A stretch of 64,000 nt of DNA from Desulfohalobiaceae bacterium S24. GTDB lineage: Bacteria; Desulfobacterota; Desulfovibrionia; Desulfovibrionales; Desulfothermaceae. This document shows, piece by piece, positions 1 to 8,301 of this stretch. The position numbers were made by a program, and so were the translations under genes. The stretch spans positions 39,117-103,116 of the forward strand of contig JAABTT010000003.1 of the NCBI GenBank assembly GCA_011389765.1. The letters are read 5' to 3'. The notes under the pieces are model-generated. The model was not told where the DNA came from and ran no database searches. It was given only the letters and a program-made list of their open reading frames with translations. How positions within the stretch are numbered: the stretch's first letter is position 1; every line of letters begins with the position of its first letter.

Positions 1-1
1 C

Positions 2-877
2 GTCGGGGCCATGCAGGGTATTTTCAACACCTGCCTGCACCTGCTGGATACAGGGGATGAAGTCGTCGTGATCGATCCCGGCTATGATTATTATTCCCAG
101 ATCAAACTCTTCGGGGGCGTTCCGGTCCCGGTTCCTGTCTATGAGACAAACCAATTCAAGGTGGATCCCGAAGATATCCGGAAGGCGGTGAGCCCCAAGA
201 CGAAATTCATGATCATCAACACGCCCTCCAATCCCACAGGCGCCGTATTCGATGCGGACAGCCTCCGGGAAATCGCCGCCATCGCCCAAAAAGACAATAT
301 TCTGGTCCTTTCGGACGAGCCCTACGAACATATCGTCTTCGACGGCAAGGAACACGTGAGCATCGGGGCCATGGAGGGCATGAAGGACTTGACCATCTCC
401 GCCTACACCCTGTCCAAATCCTACGCCATGACCGGCTGGCGCGTGGGCTATGTTGCGGCTCCCAAACCTTTGATCGATGAGATGGAAAAACTCATGGAGC
501 ACATGGTCTCCGGAGTGACGGCCGTATCCCAGCGGGCGGCCCTGGCTGCGATCCGCTGCGACCAGCAGTGCGTCAAGGACATGGTTCAGGCCTACGAAAA
601 AAGGAGACGCATAGTCCATGAAGGCCTGAATGCCATTGAGGGCATTTCCTGCATTCTGCCGGAATCCACCTTTTACGCCTTTCCCAACATTACGAAGACC
701 GGCCTCAGCTCCTGGGATCTGGCCAAAAAACTGGTTCGGGAGCAGCAGGTGGCCGTGGTGCCGGGCAGTATTTTCGGCAAGATGGGCGAAGGCTACCTCA
801 GGGTGTCTTTTGCCGCGGATGAAACCCAGCTGCACAAAGGGATCGAACGGATCAGGAAAGGGGTTGAAGCCCTCTGA
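2..877 (+). CDS. Class I/II PLP-dependent aminotransferase (5' end outside the window)
   Basis: The reading frame is open to the window edge, so the N-terminal part (probably about 90-100 residues) is missing. What remains is the core and C-terminal part of a fold-type I aminotransferase: a GDEVVVIDPGYDYY segment, the NTPSNPTGAVF loop, SDEPYEHIVF with the PLP-ring Asp, and the Schiff-base lysine in TLSKSYAMTGWRVGY. The C-terminal LRVSFA motif carries the substrate-carboxylate arginine. Class I/II enzymes of this kind act on aspartate, aromatic or branched-chain amino acids; the substrate cannot be read from sequence. It lies 165 bp upstream of an ectoine-hydrolase gene on the same strand, so transamination of diaminobutyrate or of aspartate from ectoine is a possible role. 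That is inference, because the known ectoine-pathway transaminase is class III. Confidence 0.9.
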   Translation, partial: VGAMQGIFNTCLHLLDTGDEVVVIDPGYDYYSQIKLFGGVPVPVPVYETNQFKVDPEDIRKAVSPKTKFMIINTPSNPTGAVFDADSLREIAAIAQKDNILVLSDEPYEHIVFDGKEHVSIGAMEGMKDLTISAYTLSKSYAMTGWRVGYVAAPKPLIDEMEKLMEHMVSGVTAVSQRAALAAIRCDQQCVKDMVQAYEKRRRIVHEGLNAIEGISCILPESTFYAFPNITKTGLSSWDLAKKLVREQQVAVVPGSIFGKMGEGYLRVSFAADETQLHKGIERIRKGVEAL

Positions 878-900
878 ACAAAAAATAAGAGAAGAAAGGG

Positions 901-976
901 TTCCAGGTTCACGGTTCACAGTTCACAGTTAAGAAAAAAAGAAAGCTTTTATAATGACCCGGAATGTATCTTCCGA
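901..976 (+). repeat. Intergenic repeat (copy 1 of 2)
   Basis: The gap between the aminotransferase and doeA carries a run of GGTTCAC/AGTTCAC units, then a poly-A stretch and GACCCGGAATGTATCTTCCGA. Nearly the same string recurs at about 24229-24303. No coding potential is seen. It looks like dispersed intergenic repeat material, not a gene. Confidence 0.6.
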
Positions 977-1042
977 GACAGAGATTAACCGATAACTAAC
1001 TGAAATACTTATTCGTCATTATAGCTTTTGGAGATTATAAGC

Positions 1043-2218
1043 ATGGCACTCTTTACCAAACAGGAATATTTGCAGCGCCTGGAAAAAACCAAATCCAGGA
1101 TGGAGGAACAGGGGCTGGAGGTCATTGTCCTGGCCGATCCGGCCAATATGAATTATTTAACCGGTTATGACGGCTGGTCCTTTTATACCCCGCAGGCAGT
1201 ACTGGTGGCGCTGTCTGAAGACGAACCCCAGCTCATCGTGCGGGGGATGGATGTCAACGGGGCCAAACACACGGTCTGGCTGTCCGAGTCAAGTTACCAG
1301 GGCTATCCGGACGGACTCGTCCAGGTGGCGGACCAACATCCCATGAATTTTGTCGGGGAATTCATCAAGAAGAAAGGCTGGGCCGGCAAACGCATCGGAC
1401 TGGAAAAGGATGCCTATTATTTCAATATCCGCTGGCTGGAAGCGCTGCAGAAGACACTTCCCGACGTCGAATTTCAGGACTGCAGCCTGCTGGTGAACTG
1501 GGTGCGCAGCATCAAATCCCAGGCCGAAATTCTCTTTATGCAGGAGGCCGGGAAAATCGCGGAACAGGCCATGCAGACCGCCCTGGACTCCATCACGCCC
1601 GGCAAACGGGAATGTGAAGCCGCAGCCGAGGTCTTCCGGGCTCAAATCCGGGGTCTTCCCGAGTTCGGAGGGGATTACCCGGCCATAGTGCCTTTGATGC
1701 CCACCGGGTCCAAGACTTCGGCGCCCCATTTGACCTGGACCGAAGAGCCTTACAAACAGGAGCAGCCCATCAATCTGGAGCTCGCCGGCTGCCGCCATCG
1801 CTATCACGCCCCCCTGGCCCGGACGGCCTGGATCGGCCGGAAGCCACCGCAAAAACTCCAGGAGCTGGCCCACAATACGGTTGAGGGCCTGAACCTGACT
1901 CTGGAAGCCATCAAACCGGGACTGGCCTGCGAAGAGGTGGAGTTGGTCTGGAGACGGCACATCGCCAAACTCGGACTGGAAAAAGAATCCAGGATCGCCT
2001 ATGCCTTGGGCCTGAATTACCCTCCGGACTGGGGGGAACATACAATGAGCTTCAGACCGGGAGACAGGACCCTTCTCAGGCCCAACATGACCTTTCATAT
2101 GATATTGGGGATGTGGATGGACGATTTCGGCTTTGAATGCAGCGAGTCCCTGCGCATCACGGAACAGGGCTGCGAGACCTTCTCCAATTTTCCGAGAAAG
2201 CTGTTTGTGGTGGATTAA
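1043..2218 (+). CDS. doeA: Ectoine hydrolase, DoeA/EutD type (M24 peptidase fold)
   Basis: This 391-residue protein has the two-domain creatinase/prolidase layout. The N-terminal domain contains PANMNYLTGYDGWSFYTPQ and the C-terminal pita-bread domain contains TSAPHLTWTEEPY, ELAGCRHRYHAPLARTA, LNYPPDWGEHTMSFRPGDRT and NFPRKLFVVD. These strings match the DoeA/EutD family as I know it. The Asp-Asp metal ligands of true Xaa-Pro peptidases are replaced (ELAG and HAPLART), also as in that family. EutD opens the ectoine ring through a covalent enzyme intermediate to give N-acetyl-diaminobutyrate. The ATG at 1043 was chosen over TTG at 1028 because GGAG lies about ten bases upstream. It is followed by a racemase-like gene, an M20 deacylase and a TeaA-like TRAP transporter, which supports an ectoine role. 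Confidence 0.85.
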   Translation: MALFTKQEYLQRLEKTKSRMEEQGLEVIVLADPANMNYLTGYDGWSFYTPQAVLVALSEDEPQLIVRGMDVNGAKHTVWLSESSYQGYPDGLVQVADQHPMNFVGEFIKKKGWAGKRIGLEKDAYYFNIRWLEALQKTLPDVEFQDCSLLVNWVRSIKSQAEILFMQEAGKIAEQAMQTALDSITPGKRECEAAAEVFRAQIRGLPEFGGDYPAIVPLMPTGSKTSAPHLTWTEEPYKQEQPINLELAGCRHRYHAPLARTAWIGRKPPQKLQELAHNTVEGLNLTLEAIKPGLACEEVELVWRRHIAKLGLEKESRIAYALGLNYPPDWGEHTMSFRPGDRTLLRPNMTFHMILGMWMDDFGFECSESLRITEQGCETFSNFPRKLFVVD

Positions 2219-2525
2219 TTTGACTCCATAATTAACAATGATCTGTTATTATTTCAGTATGTTCAAAATTTCTCATTATCATCAACAAATTCGAAATTCG
2301 AAGTACGAAATTCGAAACAAATCCGAATGAAAGAAATTCCAAATTCGAAACGTAAGAAGAGATGAGGCCCTTTCCGTATTTCATGCGTGGATCTTGTTCT
2401 TCTCTTTGTTTATATGGTTGGAAAATTTGAATTTAGTGCTTGTTTCGGATTTCGAATTTCGTGCTTCGAATTTAACATGAGATAGACTTTCCCAAAAGGT
2501 TTTCTTAATTTTAGAACACGGCAAA
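2219..2525. repeat. Intergenic region with a long imperfect inverted repeat
   Basis: No gene is seen. Arms at about 2287-2327 and 2444-2473 are inverted copies of one another, rich in AAATTCGAA and TTCGAATTT units, enclosing about 115 bp. Transcribed, they would form a long stem. It could act as an mRNA boundary between doeA and the next gene, but no U-tract follows, so a terminator role is not supported. Confidence 0.6.
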
Positions 2526-2540
2526 GTGCTCAAACAAACT

Positions 2541-3272
2541 ATGCGATTCCAGGCGACCCCCGGACAAACCTCCTACGGTGAAGACATCGGCATCCTGCTC
2601 TTGGACAGCAAGGCCCCTTTTATCCAGGGAGACGTGGGCAATGCCAAGAGTTACCGCTATCCGGTCCGCTTCAAACGGGTGGAGGGCTTGACTGTGGAGC
2701 GGATCTTCGCCCACGACCGGGCCTTTCTGGAGAAGATGATCGAAGGGGCCAGGGAACTGGAGCGGGAAGGAGTCCGGGCCATCACCGGAGACTGCGGCTT
2801 CATGGCCCTGTATCAGCAGGAGGTCAAAGAGGCGGTTCGTATTCCTGTCTTTTTGTCCAGCTTGATCCAGATTCCCTTCATCAGGGCCACCCTGCCCCGC
2901 TCGGCTCAAGTGGGCATCATCACGGCCAATGCCCATGCACTCACCGAAGAGGTCTTCAGGGCTCTGGACATGGAGCTGAACAACTCCCTGATCATTGCCG
3001 GCCTGCAGGACAAACCCTATTTTTATCAGGCGGCCATTGCGGAAACCGGGGCTCTGGACAGCAAGGCCGTCCAGCATGAAATCCTGGAGACGGCCTGGGA
3101 CATGCTCCAAACCCATCCCGGCATCAGATCGATTCTCCTGGAATGCAGCATGCTGCCGCCCTACGCCGCTGCAGTTCAGGAGGCCGCCGGACTGCCGGTC
3201 TATGATTTTCTGAGCATGATCAATCATGTCCGTTCGGCCCTGGTCAAAGAACGGTTCCCGGACGCACTCTAA
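2541..3272 (+). CDS. Aspartate/glutamate racemase-family protein
   Basis: The 243-residue product resembles the Asp/Glu/hydantoin racemase superfamily: an N-terminal GEDIGILLLDSKAPFIQGDVGNA segment, a first-half cysteine in ITGDCGFMALYQ and a second in ILLECSMLPPY, the two cysteines expected of cofactor-independent racemases. EutA of classical ectoine-utilisation operons is in the same broad superfamily (arylmalonate decarboxylase-like), but I cannot tell whether this is its counterpart. The ATG at 2541 fits the family N-terminus better than the upstream GTG at 2526; neither has a clear ribosome-binding site. The gene sits between doeA and the M20 gene and ends immediately before a strong hairpin terminator. 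Confidence 0.75.
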   Translation: MRFQATPGQTSYGEDIGILLLDSKAPFIQGDVGNAKSYRYPVRFKRVEGLTVERIFAHDRAFLEKMIEGARELEREGVRAITGDCGFMALYQQEVKEAVRIPVFLSSLIQIPFIRATLPRSAQVGIITANAHALTEEVFRALDMELNNSLIIAGLQDKPYFYQAAIAETGALDSKAVQHEILETAWDMLQTHPGIRSILLECSMLPPYAAAVQEAAGLPVYDFLSMINHVRSALVKERFPDAL

Positions 3273-3308
3273 AATCCGTTTTGCAATGCAGCATTGCGAA
3301 ACGGATTT
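3272..3308 (+). terminator. Rho-independent terminator after the racemase-like gene
   Basis: An 18-base stem with one G-T wobble (AAATCCGTTTTGCAATGC against its complement) encloses a single-base loop and is followed by GTTTTTATG. It starts at the stop codon of the racemase-like gene, so the M20 gene downstream probably has its own promoter or depends on read-through. Confidence 0.75.
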
Positions 3309-3447
3309 GTTTTTATGAAGTCAACAATCAACAGTCAGAGAGGCTTTTAAAATTTGATTTCGGGCATGGAGGATGTCAATTCTTGATCTTCATCCATTCA
3401 ACAATCGTAAATTTTCAATCTTCAATCTTCAATTCCAATGTGGCCTT

Positions 3448-4638
3448 ATGGATGAAATACAAGCCCGCATCCAGGAACTTCGTGAAGAACTCATCGAACT
3501 GAGGCGGGATTTCCACGCCCATCCCGAACTCGGTTTTGAAGAATTCCGCACCGCCGAAGTGATCGAACAGTATCTCCAGGATCTTGGACTCAGCACGAAA
3601 CGAATGGCCAAAACCGGAGTGGCGGCCTTGCTGGAAGGCGGCCGGCCAGGCCCGGTCCTCATGCTCCGGGCCGATATGGACGCCCTGCCCATCAGCGAAG
3701 AAACCGATGTCGAGTACCGATCCGCCAAGCCCGGGGTGATGCACGCCTGCGGCCACGACGCCCATATGGCCATGCTCTTGATCGCCGCCAAAATTCTGGT
3801 GGAAAAAAAGCAGGACCTGGCGGGCAGCATCAAATTCCTGTTTCAGCCCAACGAAGAAAACGCCGGGGCCCTGCCCATGATTGAACAGGGCGTACTCGAG
3901 AACCCAAAAGTGGACGGGGCCATGGGGCTGCACATCTGGACCCCGCTTGAATCCGGCAAAGTCGCAGTTTCCGCCGGTCCGGTCATGGCCGGTCTCGACG
4001 TCTTCAAAATCACAATCCTGGGGCGGGGGGGGCATACCGGCTACCCCCATCAAGCCGTGGACCCGGTTATTGCCGCCGCCGGCCTGATCCAGGCCGTCCA
4101 GACGATCCAGACCCGGGAAATCGATCAATCCCAGCCGACCATCATCATGTTCGGCAAGATTCAAGGCGGAGCCAAGAGCAACATCATCCCGGACAGCGTG
4201 GAACTGGAAGGCACGATTCGCTATCTCTATCCGGGCGGCCCGGACAGCGAAGAACAACCCGCGGAACGATTCAAGCGCATCGCCCGGGGCGTCTGCGAGA
4301 CCCATCGCTGCAGCTGCGACATTCGAATCGAACAGGAAAACATTCCTCTGGTCAATGAGGCAGGCATGGCCCAACTGGCCAGGCAGACCGCTCTGGACGT
4401 CCTGGGGAGCGAAACAGCCGTCACCAGCCTGCAGAGCATTGCCGGCGAGGATTTTTCGGAGTTCTGCGCCCGGATCCCCGCGGTCTTTTGCTTTCTCGGC
4501 TCAGGCAACGCGGCCAAAGGTACGACAGCGGCTCATCACAATCCCGGGTTTGCTATCGACGAAGACGTCCTGCCCACCGGCGTGGCTTTGCTGGTCAGGG
4601 GGGCCTTCAAATTTTTCATGGACTGGAAGTCAGTGTAA
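3448..4638 (+). CDS. M20D-family amidohydrolase / N-acyl-amino-acid deacylase
   Basis: The 396-residue protein is a member of the M20D hippurate/IAA-amino-acid hydrolase group. It has RRDFHAHPELGFEE near the N-terminus, LRADMDALPI, the metal-site HACGHDAHMAMLL, FQPNEENAG with the catalytic glutamate, LHIW, and a C-terminal HHNPGF histidine. The dimerisation domain begins near GRGGHTGYPHQAVDP. Such enzymes remove acyl groups from amino acids. Here it could deacetylate the N-acetyl-diaminobutyrate released by DoeA, replacing the unrelated AspA/AstE-type EutE/DoeB, of which no copy is present in the window. That role is inferred from the neighbours only. The ATG at 3448 matches the family N-terminus; upstream in-frame codons are repeat-derived. 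Confidence 0.85.
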   Translation: MDEIQARIQELREELIELRRDFHAHPELGFEEFRTAEVIEQYLQDLGLSTKRMAKTGVAALLEGGRPGPVLMLRADMDALPISEETDVEYRSAKPGVMHACGHDAHMAMLLIAAKILVEKKQDLAGSIKFLFQPNEENAGALPMIEQGVLENPKVDGAMGLHIWTPLESGKVAVSAGPVMAGLDVFKITILGRGGHTGYPHQAVDPVIAAAGLIQAVQTIQTREIDQSQPTIIMFGKIQGGAKSNIIPDSVELEGTIRYLYPGGPDSEEQPAERFKRIARGVCETHRCSCDIRIEQENIPLVNEAGMAQLARQTALDVLGSETAVTSLQSIAGEDFSEFCARIPAVFCFLGSGNAAKGTTAAHHNPGFAIDEDVLPTGVALLVRGAFKFFMDWKSV

Positions 4639-4760
4639 ACCAGCCACTAATTCGTTAATCTATGGCTTGAACGAACATCATGAACTTTGCTGCATGAAAA
4701 ATTTATATATTTTTTATTCAAAAAATATTTTTTATCTCTAAAATTGAAAATATCTCAGGA

Positions 4761-4766
4761 TATAAT
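4761..4766 (+). promoter_or_regulatory. Possible -10 element for the TRAP operon
   Basis: A perfect TATAAT lies about 130 bases upstream of the transporter start in AT-rich DNA. The nearest TTGAAA (4744-4749) is only 11 bases away, too short for a sigma-70 spacer, so the -35 is not identified. This is a candidate only. Confidence 0.3.
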
Positions 4767-4822
4767 GTACCGCCGTAAAAGGAAAAACAAGGTCTGATGA
4801 CAAACAATTTTCAATTTTAGAG

Positions 4823-4844
4823 AAAGGAGGTGATCACCATGTAA
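4823..4844 (+). promoter_or_regulatory. Near-ideal Shine-Dalgarno followed by an ATG-TAA start-stop unit in the TRAP leader
   Basis: AAAGGAGGTGATCA matches the complement of the 16S rRNA 3' end over about 12-13 bases, far longer than usual sites. It is followed after two bases by ATG and directly by TAA. This sits about 55 bases upstream of the real start at 4899, which has its own AAAGGAG. Seen directly in sequence; a regulatory role such as a ribosome parking site or leader control is inference. Confidence 0.5.
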
Positions 4845-4898
4845 CCCCAAAGCACATGCAGAAATCTTTCCTCAAACCCTCAATAAAGGAGTTTAGCA

Positions 4899-5948
4899 AT
4901 GAAAAAATTATTCCTCATAACAATCTGCGCCCTGTTTCTGGCCTCCGCAGCCATGGTCTCCGCCAGCGAGTACACCGGACCGGCCGTCAAGGCCAAACTG
5001 GCCTCCGAGGAAATTGAAGGCGATTTCATGACGGTCTGGGCCAACAACTTCGCCGATCACATGCGAAAATGGTCCGACGGCAAGATCGACATCGAGGTCT
5101 ATCCCTATGGAACCCTCGGGTCTGAAGGGGATATCAACGAACTGGCCCAGATGGGAGTCGTGGAGTTTGTTTTTTCGGATTACGCCTGGATCAGCGCCTT
5201 TGTTCCCCAGGCCCAGGTTCTGGCCTTGAACTATCTCTTCCCCACGGAAAAGGTCCCTCAGGTCCTGGACTGGATGATGCACAACGGGGAATTCTATTCC
5301 CTGCTGGATGAGGCCTTTGAAAAGAACGGCCTGGTTCCCATGTCCGTCATGTTTGAAGGCTGGCAATGGCTGACCAGCAATCAAAAAGTCAACACCCTTG
5401 ATGATATGAAAGGCTTGAAAATCAGGGTCATGTCCTCCAAGCTCCTGGTGGAGGACTACAAAGCCTACGGCGCGGTCCCGACCCCCATGGACTACGGGGA
5501 AGTCTACAGCGGTCTGCAGATGGGCCTCATCGACGGACAGGTCAACCCGCTCTTCGCCATCTACAGCATGAAATTCTATGAAGTCCAGAAATACTGCACC
5601 CAGCTGAGAAACGAACCTTTCCTGGGCATCCCTTCGGTCAACCTTGATTTCTTCAACAGTCTCCCGGAAAACGCCCAGCAGGAAATGATCAAATTCTGGC
5701 AGGATTCCATCATCGAAGCCGGAGACTGGATTATGAAGCGAAACGCCGAGGATATGGAAAAAATGAAGGAGGCCAAACCGGAACTGGAGTTCAATTATCT
5801 GGACGACGAGGCCATCGCCGCATTCGAAAAACAGGCTGAAACCGTGTATCCCAAATTCTCAAATATCGGAGGGGAAGGCGCGGACGAGATCCTTGAGGCC
5901 CTGCTGCAGGATATCGAAGACGCCAAAAAGGCCCTGGATATCCAATAA
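4899..5948 (+). CDS. teaA: TRAP transporter substrate-binding protein, TeaA-like (ectoine/compatible solute)
   Basis: The 349-residue protein has a Sec signal peptide (MKKLFLITICALFLASAAMVSAS) and the DctP fold. Several stretches resemble Halomonas TeaA closely: EEIEGDFMTVWANNFADH, LKIRVMSSKLLVEDYKAYGA, PTPMDYGEVYSGLQMGLIDG and QVNPLF. The conserved arginine in KIRVM and asparagine in VNPLF are those expected to hold the substrate carboxylate. It would bind solute in the periplasm and deliver it to the DctQ/DctM subunits encoded downstream. AAAGGAG lies eight bases before the start. With doeA about 2.7 kb upstream, ectoine or hydroxyectoine is the best guess for ligand; a related amino-acid derivative is possible. 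Confidence 0.8.
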   Translation: MKKLFLITICALFLASAAMVSASEYTGPAVKAKLASEEIEGDFMTVWANNFADHMRKWSDGKIDIEVYPYGTLGSEGDINELAQMGVVEFVFSDYAWISAFVPQAQVLALNYLFPTEKVPQVLDWMMHNGEFYSLLDEAFEKNGLVPMSVMFEGWQWLTSNQKVNTLDDMKGLKIRVMSSKLLVEDYKAYGAVPTPMDYGEVYSGLQMGLIDGQVNPLFAIYSMKFYEVQKYCTQLRNEPFLGIPSVNLDFFNSLPENAQQEMIKFWQDSIIEAGDWIMKRNAEDMEKMKEAKPELEFNYLDDEAIAAFEKQAETVYPKFSNIGGEGADEILEALLQDIEDAKKALDIQ

Positions 5949-5958
5949 GAGCCTTTGA

Positions 5959-5986
5959 GAGCCTTCGGACTGACGTCCGAAGGCTC
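5959..5986 (+). promoter_or_regulatory. Intercistronic hairpin between binding protein and DctQ genes
   Basis: A perfect 12-bp stem (GAGCCTTCGGAC / GTCCGAAGGCTC) with loop TGAC lies 11 bases after the stop codon of the binding-protein gene. No U-tract follows. It fits a 3' stabiliser or partial attenuator that would let the binding protein be made in excess over the membrane subunits. Confidence 0.6.
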
Positions 5987-6061
5987 AAAATGGATATACA
6001 CGAGGCAATCCTTTTCTGCGACACGCTTTCAATAATCAGCTCTCAATTCGAAAGGTGCACC

Positions 6062-6646
6062 ATGAACCAGGAAAAAACTGTTGAGCAAGGGTTGACCTTT
6101 TTTCAGCGCCTGAACAGGAACGTCGGACTGGTGATCAACGGCGTGGAAGTCTCCGTTCTGGTTTTTTGCGTGGCCGCCCTGGCCGTCCTGCTCATCGCCA
6201 ATGTCTTTGCCCGGACCTTTTTCCAGGGGATTTATTTTGCCGAGGAAATCTCCAAATTCCTGGTCATGCTGACCACCTTCACCGGGGTCAGCTACGGGGT
6301 ACGAAAAGCACGGCATATCCGTATGGGGGCCTTTCTGGACGCCATGCCCCTCAAAATGGAAAAAGTGTTCATCATTATCATTTGCGCCGTCAGTGCCCTG
6401 GTCATGGGCCTGATGGCCTGGTTTTCCTATGAGTATCTCATGAACGCCATGTCCAGGGGCCACGTCACCCCGGCCCTCAGATTCCCCAAATGGACCTTTT
6501 ACGTGATCATTCCCATTGGATTCGGCCTGGCCTGTATCCAGTATATCCGGACAATCATCAAAAATATCACGGAAAAAGACGTCTGGCAGTCGCCTGATCA
6601 ACAGAGCGAATACGAGGATGAAGAGATTGGAGGGGGGCAGTTATGA
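6062..6646 (+). CDS. teaB: TRAP transporter small membrane subunit (DctQ family)
   Basis: The 194-residue product has four predicted membrane segments (around GVEVSVLVFCVAALAVLLIA, the EEISKFLVMLTTFTGVSYG region, VFIIIICAVSALVMGLMAW and FYVIIPIGFGLACIQYI) and the DctQ pattern of an acidic residue before the second helix (FAEEISKF), followed by a charged VRKARHIRM loop. It partners the large DctM permease. The ATG at 6062 was chosen because earlier in-frame codons overlap the intercistronic leader. Its last bases overlap the dctM start by four (ATGA), indicating translational coupling. The symbol assumes an ectoine transporter. Confidence 0.85.
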   Translation: MNQEKTVEQGLTFFQRLNRNVGLVINGVEVSVLVFCVAALAVLLIANVFARTFFQGIYFAEEISKFLVMLTTFTGVSYGVRKARHIRMGAFLDAMPLKMEKVFIIIICAVSALVMGLMAWFSYEYLMNAMSRGHVTPALRFPKWTFYVIIPIGFGLACIQYIRTIIKNITEKDVWQSPDQQSEYEDEEIGGGQL

Positions 6647-7932
6647 ATTTATTTGGAATCAGTCTGGCCACCATGCTCTTGTTCGGTTTTCCATTCATGG
6701 TCACCCTGCTAGGCTCCTTGATGCTCTATGTCTATGTCTACATGCCGGATTTCGCTCCCAAGCTGATCATAACCATGGTTCAGCAGGTCATCACCGGCGT
6801 CACTCCACCGGCCCTGGTCTGCGTCCCCATGTTCATCCTCTCGGCCAGCATCATCACCTCGGGCGAATCCGCCGGGCGGCTGATTAGAATGATCAAAACC
6901 TTTGTAGGGCATCTTCCGGGCGGCCTGCCCATCACCACCAATGCCAGCTGCACCCTGTTCGGCGCGGTCTCAGGTTCAACCCAGGCCACCGTGGCCGCCA
7001 TCGGCGGAACCATGCGGCCCATGCTTCTGGATGCCGGCTATAAAAGCTCCTTCACCCTGGGACTGATCATCAATTCCAGCGACATCGCCTTTCTGATCCC
7101 GCCGAGCATCGGCTTTATCGTCTACGGGGTGGCCACGAGCACCTCCATCGGCATGCTCTTTCTGTCCGGCATCTTCCCCGGCCTGATGATTTTGCTCATG
7201 TTTTCAACCTATTGTTTTTTCTATTCCAAGATAAAAAAAGTGGGAACTCTGCCCAGGGCCGGATGGGCCGAACGGGTCACGGCCATCAAGGACGGCCTTC
7301 CGGTCATGGGCTTTCCGGTGATAATTGTCGGCGGGATTTACGCCGGAATCTTCAGCCCCACCGAAGCCGCGGCCGCGGCGGTTTTTTACTCCCTGATCCT
7401 GGAAACCGTCATTTACCGGAGCCTGACCTTCCACAGAATCGTGGATTCCTTTCTGCAGACCGGGGTCATCACCGGGGTGGTCTTCATCCTGGTGGGAGCC
7501 GGGCAGGCCTTCTCCTGGATGATCGGCTTCATGCAGATCCCGCAGCAGCTCCTCCCCCCGCTCTTCGGGACCGATCCCGGCATGCTCCGGGTGATGGTCA
7601 TTGTAGTGGCGGTCTATTTTGTGGCCTGCATGTTTGTGGATCCCATCGTGGCCATTTTTATTCTCAGCCCGATCTTTCAGCCCTATGTGGTCGGCGCGGG
7701 AGTCGACCCCATCCTCCTGGGCACCCTGGTCACCCTGCAGGCGGCCATTGGATCGGCCACCCCGCCCTTCGGCTGCGACATCTTCACGGCCCAGCTCATC
7801 TTCAGGCGGCCCTATCTCGAGGTTATCGGACATTCCCTACCCTTTTTGCTGATGCTGATCCTGGCAACGGTTATCTTGATCATGTTTCCGGGCATCGCCC
7901 TGTTTCTCCCGAACATGGCCATGGGGGGATAA
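6643..7932 (+). CDS. teaC: TRAP transporter large permease subunit (DctM family)
   Basis: The 429-residue protein is of the usual DctM length, highly hydrophobic with about 11-12 membrane segments. Family-typical features include ASIITSGESAGRLIRMIKTFVGHLPGGL, AVSGSTQATVAAIGGTMRPML, the PPSIGFIVYGVATSTSIGMLFLSGIFPG stretch, PTEAAAAAVFY and the C-terminal ATPPFGCDIFTAQ. It forms the Na+-driven transport channel with DctQ, fed by the periplasmic binding protein. It is the last gene of the transporter operon; no terminator hairpin is visible in the short gap before the convergent toxin gene. Confidence 0.93.
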   Translation: MNLFGISLATMLLFGFPFMVTLLGSLMLYVYVYMPDFAPKLIITMVQQVITGVTPPALVCVPMFILSASIITSGESAGRLIRMIKTFVGHLPGGLPITTNASCTLFGAVSGSTQATVAAIGGTMRPMLLDAGYKSSFTLGLIINSSDIAFLIPPSIGFIVYGVATSTSIGMLFLSGIFPGLMILLMFSTYCFFYSKIKKVGTLPRAGWAERVTAIKDGLPVMGFPVIIVGGIYAGIFSPTEAAAAAVFYSLILETVIYRSLTFHRIVDSFLQTGVITGVVFILVGAGQAFSWMIGFMQIPQQLLPPLFGTDPGMLRVMVIVVAVYFVACMFVDPIVAIFILSPIFQPYVVGAGVDPILLGTLVTLQAAIGSATPPFGCDIFTAQLIFRRPYLEVIGHSLPFLLMLILATVILIMFPGIALFLPNMAMGG

Positions 7933-7977
7933 GGATATAGCATTAAGTACCAGGCCATTTGATCTCTTGATACTCAA

Positions 7978-8301
7978 TCAGCCAATACCAAGCCATACCG
8001 CCAAAAGGCGTTCGGCCTCTTTTACATGCTCATCTTCTATATGACCAAAAGCATCGCCAATTTTTTCCCGGGGAACCGTACTGATTTTGTCTACCATGAT
8101 CTCGGAGGTGAGCCGTAATCCATTTTCAGCAGAAGGTTCAACTCGAAGACGAAACAAAGGGGTTTCTCTCAAGTCGCTTGTCAAAGGCAAAATAGTCACT
8201 GATGGATGGACATTGAAAAAATCTGATTGTATTACCAAGGCTGGACGTGGCTTGCCATAGGCACCGGGCTGAACAACGGACACAATATCGCCCCGCATCA
8301 T
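7978..8301 (-). CDS. mazF: MazF/PemK-family toxin
   Basis: The 107-residue protein opens with RGDIVSVVQPGAYGKPRPALVIQSD, the N-terminal signature of MazF-type endoribonucleases, followed by ILPLTSD and SEIMVDKISTVPREKIGDAFGHI, the usual second conserved block. It would cleave RNA and be neutralised by the antitoxin encoded just upstream, whose stop overlaps this start by four bases (ATGA). The convergent TRAP operon ends 45 bp away. Toxin activity is inferred from family membership. Confidence 0.9.
   Translation of the reverse strand: MMRGDIVSVVQPGAYGKPRPALVIQSDFFNVHPSVTILPLTSDLRETPLFRLRVEPSAENGLRLTSEIMVDKISTVPREKIGDAFGHIEDEHVKEAERLLAVWLGIG

Noticed and set aside
1043..2218. Xaa-Pro aminopeptidase (prolidase) as the function of this gene
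   Set aside because: The two aspartate metal ligands are missing and the DoeA-specific strings are present.
2219..2525. CRISPR-like repeats of AAATTCGAA units
   Set aside because: The units are arranged as inverted arms, without regular spacers.
4744..4766. TTGAAA-TATAAT as a complete sigma-70 promoter
   Set aside because: The spacer is only 11 bases; only the -10 was kept, as a weak candidate.
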